Shown: positions 6,079-12,917 of the stretch, in pieces
Layout: every line of letters starts with the position of its first letter
How positions within the stretch are numbered: the stretch's first letter is position 1
Source: an uncultured Methanofollis sp.
Lineage (GTDB): Archaea; Halobacteriota; Methanomicrobia; Methanomicrobiales; Methanofollaceae
NCBI RefSeq assembly: GCF_937919355.1
Contig: NZ_CALFSA010000221.1
Coordinates: 1 to 21,870 of the forward strand
Direction of reading: 5' to 3'
DNA length: 21,870 bases
The notes under the pieces: model-generated
What the model was told of the DNA's origin: nothing
Database searches by the model: none
What the model saw: the letters and a program-made list of their open reading frames with translations, nothing else
Program-made: the position numbers and the translations under genes

Positions 6079-7005
6079 ATGCACGGTGAGGATGGGGACG
6101 AACTCTGGTGTCTGCGAGTGGCAAAGAAACATGCGGAAGAGGCGCGACGCGACCTGGTCGGGCGGGGTCTTCTGGACCGGGCCCACAGGCCGCGGCCAGA
6201 GGGGGACGACCTCCTCCTCCCCCTCGTCGAAGAAACGGCCGGGGCTGAGAGGGCGGTCTTCACCCCCTTCCCCCGGCAGGAGGAACTCCCCCGCCACGAA
6301 CTCGTCGGCGGGATCGCGATCCTCCAGGAGGAGGACCGCGAGGGGGCAGAAAGGGTGCTCCACTCCCGTCCCTCCCTCCACACCGTCCTGTACCCCACAA
6401 GTCCGGTGGAGGGAGAGTTCAGGACGCGGGAGTTTGCTGTCCTTGCCGGGGAGGAGACGACGCGGACCATCGTCACCGAGCACGGTCACCGCTTTGCTGT
6501 GGACCTTGCGCACGCCTACTTCTCGGCCCGTCTCTCCACAGAGAGGCAGCGGGTGCGGTCTTTGATGCAGGAGGGCGAAAGGGTGGTCGACATGTTCGCG
6601 GGCGTCGGGCCTTTTGCGATCTCCCTTGCCGACCTGGCCTCTCTCGTCGTCGCCGCCGACCTCAACCCGGCGGCGGTTTCCCTCCTCTGCGAGAACACAG
6701 CGATGAACAAGAAAAAGAATGTCCTGCCCATGCTTGCCGACGCCGCCCACCTGCCCGGCATCTTCGGCCGGACCTTCGACCGCGTGATCATGAACCTCCC
6801 GATGGAGTCCTCCCACTTCCTCTCCGCCGCCTTCGCCCTCTGCAGACCTGGCGGGACCATCCACTTCTACGCCCTCCAGGACGAGGAGGGGAAGTACCTC
6901 GACGTCATCCGCGCCCTCCCGGCTGCGGAGGTCACCGAGAAGAGGGTGCGGAGTTATTCTCCTGCCGAGTGGCACGCCGTGTACGACATTGTCGTCGGGG
7001 AATGA
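6079..7005 (+). CDS. tRNA (guanine-N1)-methyltransferase, Trm5/TYW2 family
   Basis: 308 residues. The N-terminal part (LWCLRVAKKHAEEARRDLV, then DDLLLPL) matches the D1 region of archaeal Trm5-like proteins. RTIVTEHGHRFAVDLAHAYF and FSARLSTERQR are followed by the SAM-binding motif DMFAGVGPFAISLA (171-184), motif II (AADLNPAAVSLLCENT) and the catalytic loop NLPMES (239-244). The family methylates G37 of tRNA; archaeal paralogues also take part in wyosine synthesis, so the exact role is open. The ATG at 6079 fits the family start. An in-frame ATG at 6046, 26 bases after a T-rich TATA-like element (6018-6026), would add 11 residues and is a real alternative. Divergent from hmgA with a 31-base gap. 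Confidence 0.85.
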   Translation: MHGEDGDELWCLRVAKKHAEEARRDLVGRGLLDRAHRPRPEGDDLLLPLVEETAGAERAVFTPFPRQEELPRHELVGGIAILQEEDREGAERVLHSRPSLHTVLYPTSPVEGEFRTREFAVLAGEETTRTIVTEHGHRFAVDLAHAYFSARLSTERQRVRSLMQEGERVVDMFAGVGPFAISLADLASLVVAADLNPAAVSLLCENTAMNKKKNVLPMLADAAHLPGIFGRTFDRVIMNLPMESSHFLSAAFALCRPGGTIHFYALQDEEGKYLDVIRALPAAEVTEKRVRSYSPAEWHAVYDIVVGE

Positions 7006-7089
7006 CCTGGCTCTAAATTATCTCTGGCAGACTGTCAGAATTCCGTTTCAGGAACGTATCTCCCCGACCGAAAATAGCGCGTAGTACCT

Positions 7090-7114
7090 GGCGCCGTCGC
7101 ACCTGGACGGCGCC
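7090..7114. terminator. Hairpin between convergent trm5-like and DUF35 genes
   Basis: GGCGCCGTC-gcacctg-GACGGCGCC is a perfect 9-base-pair stem in the 148-base intergenic region. For the minus-strand operon a T6 run (near 7134-7139) lies between the DUF35 stop and the hairpin. For the plus strand the run after the stem is weak. No gene is visible in 7006-7153. Confidence 0.55.
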
Positions 7115-7153
7115 GCTCTTCGGATCGGAGTTTAAAAAAGGAGGAATCGGGTC

Positions 7154-7543
7154 TCACATCGGCGCGAACTTCGTGCCATAGTAGATGACCCCGCTCTCGC
7201 CCTCGGTGCCGAGCCTGCGGAAGACCGCCTTCACCGGCATGCCAATATAGGCCTCCTCAGGGGAGCAGACGATCTGCGCCGTCATCCTCGGCCCCTCTTC
7301 GAGTTCGACGATGGCGAGGACGTACGGAGTGAGTTTCGCGAACTGATCGCTTGCCGACCTGATCACCGTGAAGGTCACGATCTTGCCCGTGCCCTTGAAG
7401 GTGTGCTCGACGATCTTCCCCTCCCGCCGGCAGGTCGGGCAGAGGTTCCGCGGCGGGAAGAAATACCTGCCGCAGGTCTCGCACCGCGTCCCCTCGAGGT
7501 TGTAGCGCTGCGGGATCTTTCTCCAGAAACGTGGTACCGACAT
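7154..7543 (-). CDS. DUF35 zinc-ribbon/OB-fold protein of the thiolase-HMG-CoA synthase complex
   Basis: 129 residues. A zinc ribbon (C21-ETC24, C35-PTC38) is followed by an OB fold (GKIVTFTVIRSASDQF to the C-terminus), the classic DUF35/COG1545 layout. In methanogens this protein bridges acetoacetyl-CoA thiolase and HMG-CoA synthase and helps pass acetoacetyl-CoA between active sites (established for the Methanothermococcus complex). Here it directly follows those two genes, with one base between the thiolase stop and this ATG, and GGGAGGGACTGAA upstream gives a strong ribosome-binding site. The first 18 codons of the longer open frame lie inside the thiolase gene and are not family-like, so the ATG at 7543 was chosen. 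Confidence 0.92.
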   Translation of the reverse strand: MSVPRFWRKIPQRYNLEGTRCETCGRYFFPPRNLCPTCRREGKIVEHTFKGTGKIVTFTVIRSASDQFAKLTPYVLAIVELEEGPRMTAQIVCSPEEAYIGMPVKAVFRRLGTEGESGVIYYGTKFAPM

Positions 7544-7544
7544 T

Positions 7545-8711
7545 TCAGTCCCTCCCGAAGATATGGACGGCGACCGTTGCGCCCGTGCCGCCGACATTGT
7601 GCGTCATGCCGATCTCGGCACCTTCGATCTGTCTCTTCCCGGCCTCACCGCGGAGTTGAAGGACCGCCTCGCAGACCTGCTTGATGCCAGTCGCACCGAC
7701 CGGGTGGCCGCAGGCCTTCAGCCCGCCGCTCGTGTTCACGGGCAGGTCGCCGTTGAGGGCGGTGACCCCTTCCTCGGTGAGCTTCCCGGCCTCGCCCTTC
7801 TTGCAGAAGCCGAGGTCTTCGATGGCGCAGATCTCGGCAATGGTGAAGCAGTCGTGGACCTCGACGAAGTCGATATCCTTTCTCTCGAGACCTGCCATCT
7901 TGAAGGCACGGTTGCCGGCCGCCACCGTGGCGTCGAGGGTGGAGATGTCGCGGCGGTCATGGAGAGCGATGGTGTCGCTCGCCTGCGCCGTTGCCAGTAC
8001 CTTGATCGGCGTGTCGGTGAACTTCTTCGCCATCTCCAGGGGTGCGACGACGACTGCTGCGGCGCCGTCGGTGATCGGCGAGCAGTCGAAGAGGCGCAGG
8101 GGGTCGGCGACAAGGGTCGAGTTCAGCACGGTGTCGATGGTGATCTCCTTCTGGAACTGTGCGATCGGGTTCCTCGCCCCGTTGTAGTGGTTCTTCACGG
8201 CGACCTGCGCCAGCTGCTCGCGGGTGAGGGGATAGCGGTGCATGTAGTCGTTTGCGATCATCGCATACAGGCCGGGGAAGGTCGCCCCGACAAAGCCCTC
8301 CCACTCACGGTCGGCCGCGCCGGCGAGGGCGTCTGTGGACATGCTCGTGTCCACGTCGGTCATCTTCTCGACGCCCGCGGCGACGACGATGTCGGACATC
8401 CCGCTTGCGACCGCGGTCACGGCGTCACGGAATGCAAGCCCGCCCGATGCGCAGGCGGCCTCGACCCTCGTCGCCGGGATATGCTCGGCGGCAAGACCCG
8501 AGTAATCGGCTATCAGGGCACCGATGTGCTCCTGCTCGATGAACCGACCTGCACTCATGTTCCCGACGTACATCGCGTCGATCTGCTCGCCTGCAAGGTT
8601 GGCGTCCTCGATCGCCTTGACGCCCGCCTCGACAATGAGGTTCCTGAAGGAACGGTCCCACCATTCGCCGAATTTGGTGCATCCGATCCCGATAACTGCT
8701 ACGTCTCTCAT
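7545..8711 (-). CDS. Acetyl-CoA C-acetyltransferase (acetoacetyl-CoA thiolase), archaeal SCP-x-like
   Basis: 388 residues. It condenses two acetyl-CoA to acetoacetyl-CoA, the first step of the mevalonate route. The nucleophile is C87 in VEAACASGG. The other family residues are H287 in EVHDCFT and H336 in KACGHPVGATG. A GGTGAT pattern near the C-terminus (HNVGGTGAT) completes the thiolase fold. The archaeal SCP-x-like type lacks the long loop of bacterial thiolases and works in complex with HMG-CoA synthase and DUF35, exactly its neighbours here. Its ATG overlaps the synthase stop as ATGA (8708-8711), with GGTG six bases upstream. Cytoplasmic. Confidence 0.95.
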   Translation of the reverse strand: MRDVAVIGIGCTKFGEWWDRSFRNLIVEAGVKAIEDANLAGEQIDAMYVGNMSAGRFIEQEHIGALIADYSGLAAEHIPATRVEAACASGGLAFRDAVTAVASGMSDIVVAAGVEKMTDVDTSMSTDALAGAADREWEGFVGATFPGLYAMIANDYMHRYPLTREQLAQVAVKNHYNGARNPIAQFQKEITIDTVLNSTLVADPLRLFDCSPITDGAAAVVVAPLEMAKKFTDTPIKVLATAQASDTIALHDRRDISTLDATVAAGNRAFKMAGLERKDIDFVEVHDCFTIAEICAIEDLGFCKKGEAGKLTEEGVTALNGDLPVNTSGGLKACGHPVGATGIKQVCEAVLQLRGEAGKRQIEGAEIGMTHNVGGTGATVAVHIFGRD

Positions 8712-9763
8712 TTCTGCACCATGATTTTACCTTTGTGTTTGGCGTACTGTGCGTAATCGAGATAGATCGGGTTTGCAAGGAGCTGCTCCACGGAGGGGGC
8801 CGCTGCCCTGTCGAAGACCGCGGTGTCCTCGATCAGGTCGGTGACCGTGATGTCGAAGGCGTCGCTCCCTGCACCCGAGCCAAAGGAGGTCACGAAGATG
8901 TGGTCGTCCGGTTTTGCGATATCGAGAGTGGCGGCAAGGCCAACCATCGAAGCCCCGGAGTAGGTGTTCCCGAGGCGCGGCACCACAAGACCGGGTTTGA
9001 TCTGGTCGCGGGTGAAGCCGAGCATGCCGGCGACCCGCTGGGGGAACTTCGCGTTCGGCTGGTGGAAGACGGCATAGTCGTAGTCAGAGGGCTTTGTCCC
9101 CATCTGTTCGAGCATCATCCTGGCCGCTCCCTGCACGTGCTTGAAGTATCCCGGGTCACCGGTGAACCTCCCGCCGTGGCGGGGGTACGCCTGCCCCTCG
9201 CGCCGCCAGAAGTCGGGGGTATCGGTCGTGTACGAGCAGGTGTGGTTGATCACGGCGATGGGATCTTTCTTCCCGATGACCATGGCGGCCCCGCCTGCGG
9301 CGGCCGTGTACTCCAGGGCATCGCCGGGGGCGCCCTGCGCCACGTCGGCGCCGATGGCGACGCCATAAGTGACCATGTCGCTCCCGACAAGGCCCATGCA
9401 GGTCTGCACGCCTGCCGTGCCGGCCTTGCACGCAAACTCGTAGTCGGCCGCGGTCATCACCGGGGTCGCCCCGATGGCCGCCCCGACCGTTGCCGCTGTC
9501 GGCTTGACGGCGTAGGGGTGCGACTCCGAACCGACGTAGATGGCGCCGATGGCGTTGCGGTCGACGTCTCTCCTGATAAGTGCGTTGCGGGCCGCTTCGA
9601 CGGAGATCGTTGCGGTGTCCTCGTCCATGTCAGGGACCGATTTTTCCCTGACCCCGAGGCCCCCGGAGATGTCCTTGGGGTTGTCGCCCCAGACCCGGGC
9701 GATCTCCTCGACTTTGATCCGGAAACGGGGGATATATGCCCCGTACGTAATGATGCCTACCAT
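8708..9763 (-). CDS. Hydroxymethylglutaryl-CoA synthase
   Basis: 351 residues. It condenses acetoacetyl-CoA with acetyl-CoA to HMG-CoA. The catalytic triad is visible: E80 in YVGSESHPYAVKP, C112 in YEFACKAGTAG and H234 in AVFHQPNAKFP; GNTYSGASM lies in the C-terminal half. The start MVGIITYGAYIPRFRI is the standard archaeal N-terminus, so the longer open frame was trimmed to the ATG at 9763. That start overlaps the stop of the upstream regulator by 7 bases, with GAGG upstream. Position in the regulator-synthase-thiolase-DUF35 row fits the conserved archaeal mevalonate operon. Confidence 0.95.
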   Translation of the reverse strand: MVGIITYGAYIPRFRIKVEEIARVWGDNPKDISGGLGVREKSVPDMDEDTATISVEAARNALIRRDVDRNAIGAIYVGSESHPYAVKPTAATVGAAIGATPVMTAADYEFACKAGTAGVQTCMGLVGSDMVTYGVAIGADVAQGAPGDALEYTAAAGGAAMVIGKKDPIAVINHTCSYTTDTPDFWRREGQAYPRHGGRFTGDPGYFKHVQGAARMMLEQMGTKPSDYDYAVFHQPNAKFPQRVAGMLGFTRDQIKPGLVVPRLGNTYSGASMVGLAATLDIAKPDDHIFVTSFGSGAGSDAFDITVTDLIEDTAVFDRAAAPSVEQLLANPIYLDYAQYAKHKGKIMVQK

Positions 9764-10467
9764 TCCTTTTCCCTCAAGGTGTTGACAATAGATTCTACGT
9801 CCATCGTTGTGCACAGGACGGTTATCCGGTCCCGTTCAGCAAGACGGGGAACGAGCGGGTGAACCTGCTCCACCTCCAGTCCCTGGAGGATGACGCAGCG
9901 CGGCTTGAAGGGGGTCACCCGGATCGCCACAAAGGGAGATTTCCCGGTCGAGACATTCGTAAAAATGAGTGCACGCTCCGTGCTCCACCCGTAGATCCTG
10001 TTGAACTCGTTTGCAGAGAGTTGCAGGATCGCATTGAGGCTGTTGACCACGGTATACCCGAAGATCGAGAGGTCGAGGGTGCCGCAGAGGGTGCGGGCGC
10101 CGACGGCCTTCGCGAGTTCGGTCAGGCGGACTGCCGAGGCGTAGTCGTGGATGTCATAGATGACGTCCTCGTCAAAGTTGGTGAAGAGAATTCTCGAGAA
10201 CCGCTGGATATGTCTGCCACCGTTCTCCTCGTCGATTGCGAGGATAGTGTCGACTATCTTGCCGACAACGGCGGTTCCGGGGCTTCTCCGCCTTCCCCCC
10301 TCATAGTCGGATATGACCGAGGGAGAGACGCCGAGCCTCTCCGAGAGTACTCCCTGGGGTATCTCGAAGCTCATGCGCCATTTTTTCAGCGCTTTCCCCG
10401 GTGAGTCCGAGAGCGTAATCTCTCCTGCCATCTTCTCGGCAAGTTGCTTACGCAGTTCGGAGTTCAT
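9757..10467 (-). CDS. HTH transcriptional regulator (COG1709-like), likely regulator of the mevalonate operon
   Basis: 236 residues. An XRE/Cro-type helix-turn-helix lies at about residues 26-75 (KALKKWRMSFEIPQGVLSER, then GVSPSVISDYEGGRR). The C-terminal domain of about 150 residues (NFDEDVIYDIHDY, ELAKAVGARTL, GYTVVNSLNAI, STGKSPFVAIRVTPFKP) may sense a ligand. The same two-domain protein sits upstream of HMG-CoA synthase in many euryarchaea, so a role in isoprenoid control is a reasonable inference. It overlaps the synthase start by 7 bases and is the first gene of the operon. A TATA-like TTAATTTTTTAA centred about 30 bases upstream suggests a leaderless mRNA and possible autoregulation. 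Confidence 0.85.
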   Translation of the reverse strand: MNSELRKQLAEKMAGEITLSDSPGKALKKWRMSFEIPQGVLSERLGVSPSVISDYEGGRRRSPGTAVVGKIVDTILAIDEENGGRHIQRFSRILFTNFDEDVIYDIHDYASAVRLTELAKAVGARTLCGTLDLSIFGYTVVNSLNAILQLSANEFNRIYGWSTERALIFTNVSTGKSPFVAIRVTPFKPRCVILQGLEVEQVHPLVPRLAERDRITVLCTTMDVESIVNTLREKEW

Positions 10468-10491
10468 GGTTGTAGATGTTAACCACGCACA

Positions 10492-10503
10492 TTAAAAAAT
10501 TAA
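10492..10503 (-). promoter_or_regulatory. TATA-like box of the mevalonate regulator operon
   Basis: TTAATTTTTTAA on the minus strand is centred about 30 bases from the ATG at 10467. A GTAGAT at 10472-10477 and an ATCTAC at 10521-10526 flank it almost symmetrically as an inverted repeat and could be operator half-sites. Confidence 0.45.
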
Positions 10504-10548
10504 CGAATCACTCATCGACAATCTACGAAGCACCCCCCTTCATAACTC

Positions 10549-10555
10549 ATATATA
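10549..10555 (+). promoter_or_regulatory. TATA box of the riboflavin kinase/ribB operon
   Basis: ATATATA within TCATATATAGG, centred 28 bases before the ATG at 10580, is a strong archaeal TATA box and implies a leaderless transcript. Confidence 0.65.
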
Positions 10556-10557
10556 GG

Positions 10558-10581
10558 ATGCATCTCAATTGTGGTATGCAT
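10558..10581 (+). promoter_or_regulatory. Candidate operator with two ATGCAT palindromes
   Basis: ATGCAT occurs at 10558-10563 and again at 10576-10581, 18 bases apart and spanning the expected transcription start, so that a bound protein would block transcription. The neighbouring gene encodes a DNA-binding riboflavin kinase that could bind here. The repeats are seen directly; the operator role is inferred. Confidence 0.35.
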
Positions 10582-11248
10582 GATGGATGCAGGAGATCTC
10601 CAGTGCCTGAAGGTCGTTGCGCTCATGGGCGGCCTGAGGAGTTCGGCCTGGATGTCCTCACAGACCCTGGCGAATGCACTGAACATCAGCCCACAGACGG
10701 CCTCGCGTCGCCTGAAGTCACTTGAAGCGGCCGGAATGATCACGCGCACCGTCAGGCCTGATGGCCAGTATGTCGCCGTCGCCCTGGCGGGGGAGGAGGA
10801 ACTGCGGCACGAGTTTTCGGCGTACACGCGTATCTTTTCGCCGGAAGGAGGGTATTATATCCTCAAAGGGACAGTGATCAGCGGCCTTGGCGAGGGACGA
10901 TACTATATCGACCACCCGCAATACCGTGAGCAGTTCCTGGAAAAACTTGGATTTTATGCCTATCCGGGTACGCTCAACGTCCACCTCGACCCCGAAAGCG
11001 TCAGGGTGAAGCGCCGCCTGGAAGGACTGATCTGGATCGGGATCGAGGGCTTCGAGGCCGACGGCAGATCATTCGGTAGCGCACGTTGCCTCCCGTGCCG
11101 GATCGGAGACTGCCCGGGTGCGATCATCGAACCCGGCCGGAGCCACTATCCTGAAGAGATAATCGAGATCATCTCGCCGGCACCTCTGCGCGAGACATTT
11201 GGACTCCATGACAACGACAGTGTACAGATAGAGGTTACCCATGATTGA
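10580..11248 (+). CDS. ribK: CTP-dependent riboflavin kinase with N-terminal winged-helix regulator domain (RbkR/RibK)
   Basis: 222 residues. Residues 1-85 form a winged-helix DNA-binding domain (MSSQTLANALNISPQTASRR, then LKSLEAAGMITR). The rest is the archaeal DUF120 riboflavin kinase, which makes FMN from riboflavin using CTP. Visible kinase segments are LKGTVISGLGEGRYYI, FYAYPGTLNVHLD, and the C-terminal SARCLPCRIGDCPGAII and HYPEEIIEIISPAPLRETFGL. Fused proteins of this kind (RbkR) are known dual regulator-enzymes of archaeal riboflavin genes. The ATG at 10580 (or the adjacent one at 10583) fits the TATA spacing; the GTG at 10571 is too close to the promoter. Overlaps ribB by 8 bases, so the pair is an operon for FMN formation. 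Confidence 0.93.
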   Translation: MMDAGDLQCLKVVALMGGLRSSAWMSSQTLANALNISPQTASRRLKSLEAAGMITRTVRPDGQYVAVALAGEEELRHEFSAYTRIFSPEGGYYILKGTVISGLGEGRYYIDHPQYREQFLEKLGFYAYPGTLNVHLDPESVRVKRRLEGLIWIGIEGFEADGRSFGSARCLPCRIGDCPGAIIEPGRSHYPEEIIEIISPAPLRETFGLHDNDSVQIEVTHD

Positions 11249-11912
11249 AGATGCATGTGCTGCCCTGAAAGCGGGCAAATTTATTCTGCTCTATGACTTT
11301 GACGACCGTGAACGCGAGACCGATCTTGTTATTTGTGCAGATGCCGTCACACCGCACGACGTCATGACGATGCGGAAAGATGGCGGTGGCCTCATCTGTA
11401 CGGCCGTTCACCCCGAAGCCGCAAAAAGGCTCGGCCTTCCGTTCGCCTCAGACCTGCTCCGCGACTTCGATGCTGTCGAACACCTCGGCGACATCCCGTA
11501 CGACCGGAAGAACCACTCGTCCTTCTCGATCTGGGTGAACCACAGGAGCACCTATACCGGCATACCCGACCGGGACAGGGCGACGACCATCAACGCCATT
11601 GCGGACCAGGTGAAAAAGTCCCTGAATGGCGGAGGTCAAAACTTCAAGGCCGAGTTCAGGACACCCGGCCATGTGGCACTTCTCAGGGCCGCCGAGGGAC
11701 TGCTCGATGTCCGCAGGGGCCAGACAGAACTCTCGATCGCCCTTGCGGCCATGGCCGGGGTGACCCCGGCCCTTGTCGTCTGCGAGATGCTCGACGATGA
11801 GACCGGCCTTGCTCTTTCCAAGGAAGGTGCACAGGCCTATGCCCGGGATCATGGTCTGGTTTTCATCGAAGGAAAAGAGGTTCTTGAACACTGGAAGGGG
11901 ATATCTGCCTGA
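11241..11912 (+). CDS. ribB: 3,4-dihydroxy-2-butanone 4-phosphate synthase
   Basis: 223 residues, a full-length single-domain archaeal RibB. It converts ribulose 5-phosphate to the four-carbon precursor of riboflavin. Signatures are DFDDRERETDLVICAD (acidic metal-binding loop near the N-terminus), MRKDGGGLICTAV, NHSSFSIWVNHRSTYTGIPD and the FRTPGHVALL motif with its conserved histidine, then GQTELSIALAAMAGVTP and a C-terminal ValCysGluMet (VVCEMLDD) segment. The ATG at 11241 lies inside the end of the kinase gene, with GAGGTT upstream, so the two are translationally coupled. A hairpin-plus-T-run terminator follows. Confidence 0.95.
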   Translation: MIEDACAALKAGKFILLYDFDDRERETDLVICADAVTPHDVMTMRKDGGGLICTAVHPEAAKRLGLPFASDLLRDFDAVEHLGDIPYDRKNHSSFSIWVNHRSTYTGIPDRDRATTINAIADQVKKSLNGGGQNFKAEFRTPGHVALLRAAEGLLDVRRGQTELSIALAAMAGVTPALVVCEMLDDETGLALSKEGAQAYARDHGLVFIEGKEVLEHWKGISA

Positions 11913-11952
11913 CCTCTCCTTTTCTGGCTGTTTGCCTGAAAGTGCCTGATAT

Positions 11953-11978
11953 GGGGGGTGCTTCCCCCTCGCCTTTTT
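11953..11978 (+). terminator. Terminator after ribB
   Basis: GGGGG-tgctt-CCCCC hairpin followed within 6 bases by TTTTT, 41 bases after the ribB stop. Confidence 0.65.
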
Positions 11979-12025
11979 GAAATTGTTCTAAAATTGTTAC
12001 AGGTCTTGATCAAAAAACGTAAAAT

Positions 12026-12032
12026 CTATATG
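12026..12032 (+). promoter_or_regulatory. TATA box of the resolvase-like gene
   Basis: CTATATG, preceded by an A-rich stretch, is centred about 26 bases before the ATG at 12055, suggesting a leaderless transcript. Confidence 0.55.
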
Positions 12033-12054
12033 CTGTCAGATTTCAATCCTTTGT

Positions 12055-12705
12055 ATGAAAAAAGATGCTGTAGCCTACCTTGCCACACGGAAAAGGGGCG
12101 ACCTGGAGCATCAAAAAGAGATCATTGACGAATTTTGCAAATATCGGTTTACCGTCAATAAATTCTTCAGTGACCACCGGATGACCAGCACCGCCCCCAG
12201 GATGCGCGAGGGATATCAGCGGATGCTTGAATATGCGCGGGAAAACAGGGTGGAGCACATTCTCTTTCCCGGCCTCCCCTCTCTTGCGAAAAATCTGGAG
12301 TTCGAGATCGAGGAACTCCAGGCCCTTGTCGACGAAGGTTTTGTCCCTTACTTTGCCAGAGACGACTTTTTCGGTTATATTGATGATCCTGAACTCCGGA
12401 TCCGGGCCGTCCAGAATTTTGTCGGGTATATCCGTCCCTGTGTGGAGACGGTGAAGAAGGCGTCCCGCACCCCTGCACATCCGGAGTCGCGGTCGCGGGG
12501 CGCTATTGGCCGGCCCCGCGCCCTGAACGACGGACAGATCGAGGCCCTGATCACCGTCCGCCGTTCCGGTACCAGTATATCCCAGATCTGCAGGATGTTC
12601 AGCGTGAGCAGGAGCACGGTTTCAAAGATCCTTGCAGACTATCCCGAACTGAAAGGCGAGTGGAAGGGGAAACGCTCTCCGGCCGAAAGTGCCGAGAGCG
12701 AGTAA
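12055..12705 (+). CDS. DNA-binding protein with degenerate serine-resolvase fold and Hin-type HTH
   Basis: 216 residues. Residues 4-130 follow the resolvase pattern (AVAYLATRKRGDLEHQKEII; MREGYQRMLEYARENRVEHI; then a helix EIEELQALVDEGF matching the usual LVEELEARGV). However, the catalytic serine expected in YxRVS is not present (YLATRK), and the KxDRLGRS arginines are replaced by LFPGLPSLAKN. The C-terminus (152-193) is an intact Hin-like HTH with a GRPR minor-groove arm and ISQICRMFSVSRSTVSKIL. Residues 138-155 are a basic linker. The protein probably binds DNA without recombining it, for instance as a regulator; this is inference. No mobile-element partners or inverted repeats are visible nearby. 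It has its own promoter and terminator. Confidence 0.75.
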   Translation: MKKDAVAYLATRKRGDLEHQKEIIDEFCKYRFTVNKFFSDHRMTSTAPRMREGYQRMLEYARENRVEHILFPGLPSLAKNLEFEIEELQALVDEGFVPYFARDDFFGYIDDPELRIRAVQNFVGYIRPCVETVKKASRTPAHPESRSRGAIGRPRALNDGQIEALITVRRSGTSISQICRMFSVSRSTVSKILADYPELKGEWKGKRSPAESAESE

Positions 12706-12737
12706 TACATTTTTGAACATTATTCTTCCCATGCGAT

Positions 12738-12777
12738 AGGAGGTGGACAGCAGTCTCCCTCCTCAGGATCCCTTTTT
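12738..12777 (+). terminator. Hairpin and T-run after the resolvase-like gene
   Basis: AGGAGG at 12738-12743 pairs with CCTCCT at 12758-12763, with an inner GGAC/GTCT pairing, and TTTTT follows at 12773-12777. Confidence 0.5.
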
Positions 12778-12819
12778 GGTCTTCGAGGATTGAAAGACGA
12801 GACGTCAGGAGTACAGAAA

Positions 12820-12852
12820 TATCAGATGTCCTCTTCGTGTGCATCTCTGATA
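12820..12852. repeat. Inverted repeat in convergent intergenic region
   Basis: TATCAGATG at 12820-12828 pairs with CATCTCTGATA at 12842-12852, leaving a 2-base bulge. The region 12706-12917 holds no gene. Besides this it contains the terminator at 12738-12777 and U-tracts near the RPA gene end. Confidence 0.4.
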
Positions 12853-12858
12853 CGCAAT

Positions 12859-12915
12859 GGGTCCCTAAGCCCCGGAGGAGACCCCGCTACAATGGTTTTT
12901 TCAGAGCCAAAAAAA
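12859..12915. terminator. Possible terminator region at the end of the RPA operon
   Basis: GGGTC at 12859-12863 pairs with GACCC at 12880-12884. T6 on the plus strand (12896-12901) and T7 on the minus strand (12909-12915) follow. The minus-strand run begins 3 bases after the stop codon of the RPA-associated gene and is the clearest termination signal. Confidence 0.4.
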
Positions 12916-12917
12916 GT

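Noticed and set aside
7563..8756. Plus-strand open frame of about 397 codons opposite the thiolase
   Set aside because: Antisense shadow of a high-GC gene with complete catalytic residues; no independent start signal or motif.
8735..9862. Plus-strand open frame of about 375 codons opposite HMG-CoA synthase
   Set aside because: Same reason: the synthase with its E/C/H triad is on the minus strand, and this frame is low-complexity.
12055..12705. Active site-specific recombinase or insertion-sequence resolvase
   Set aside because: The catalytic serine and arginine motifs are absent, and no transposase, inverted repeats or target duplications are visible around it.
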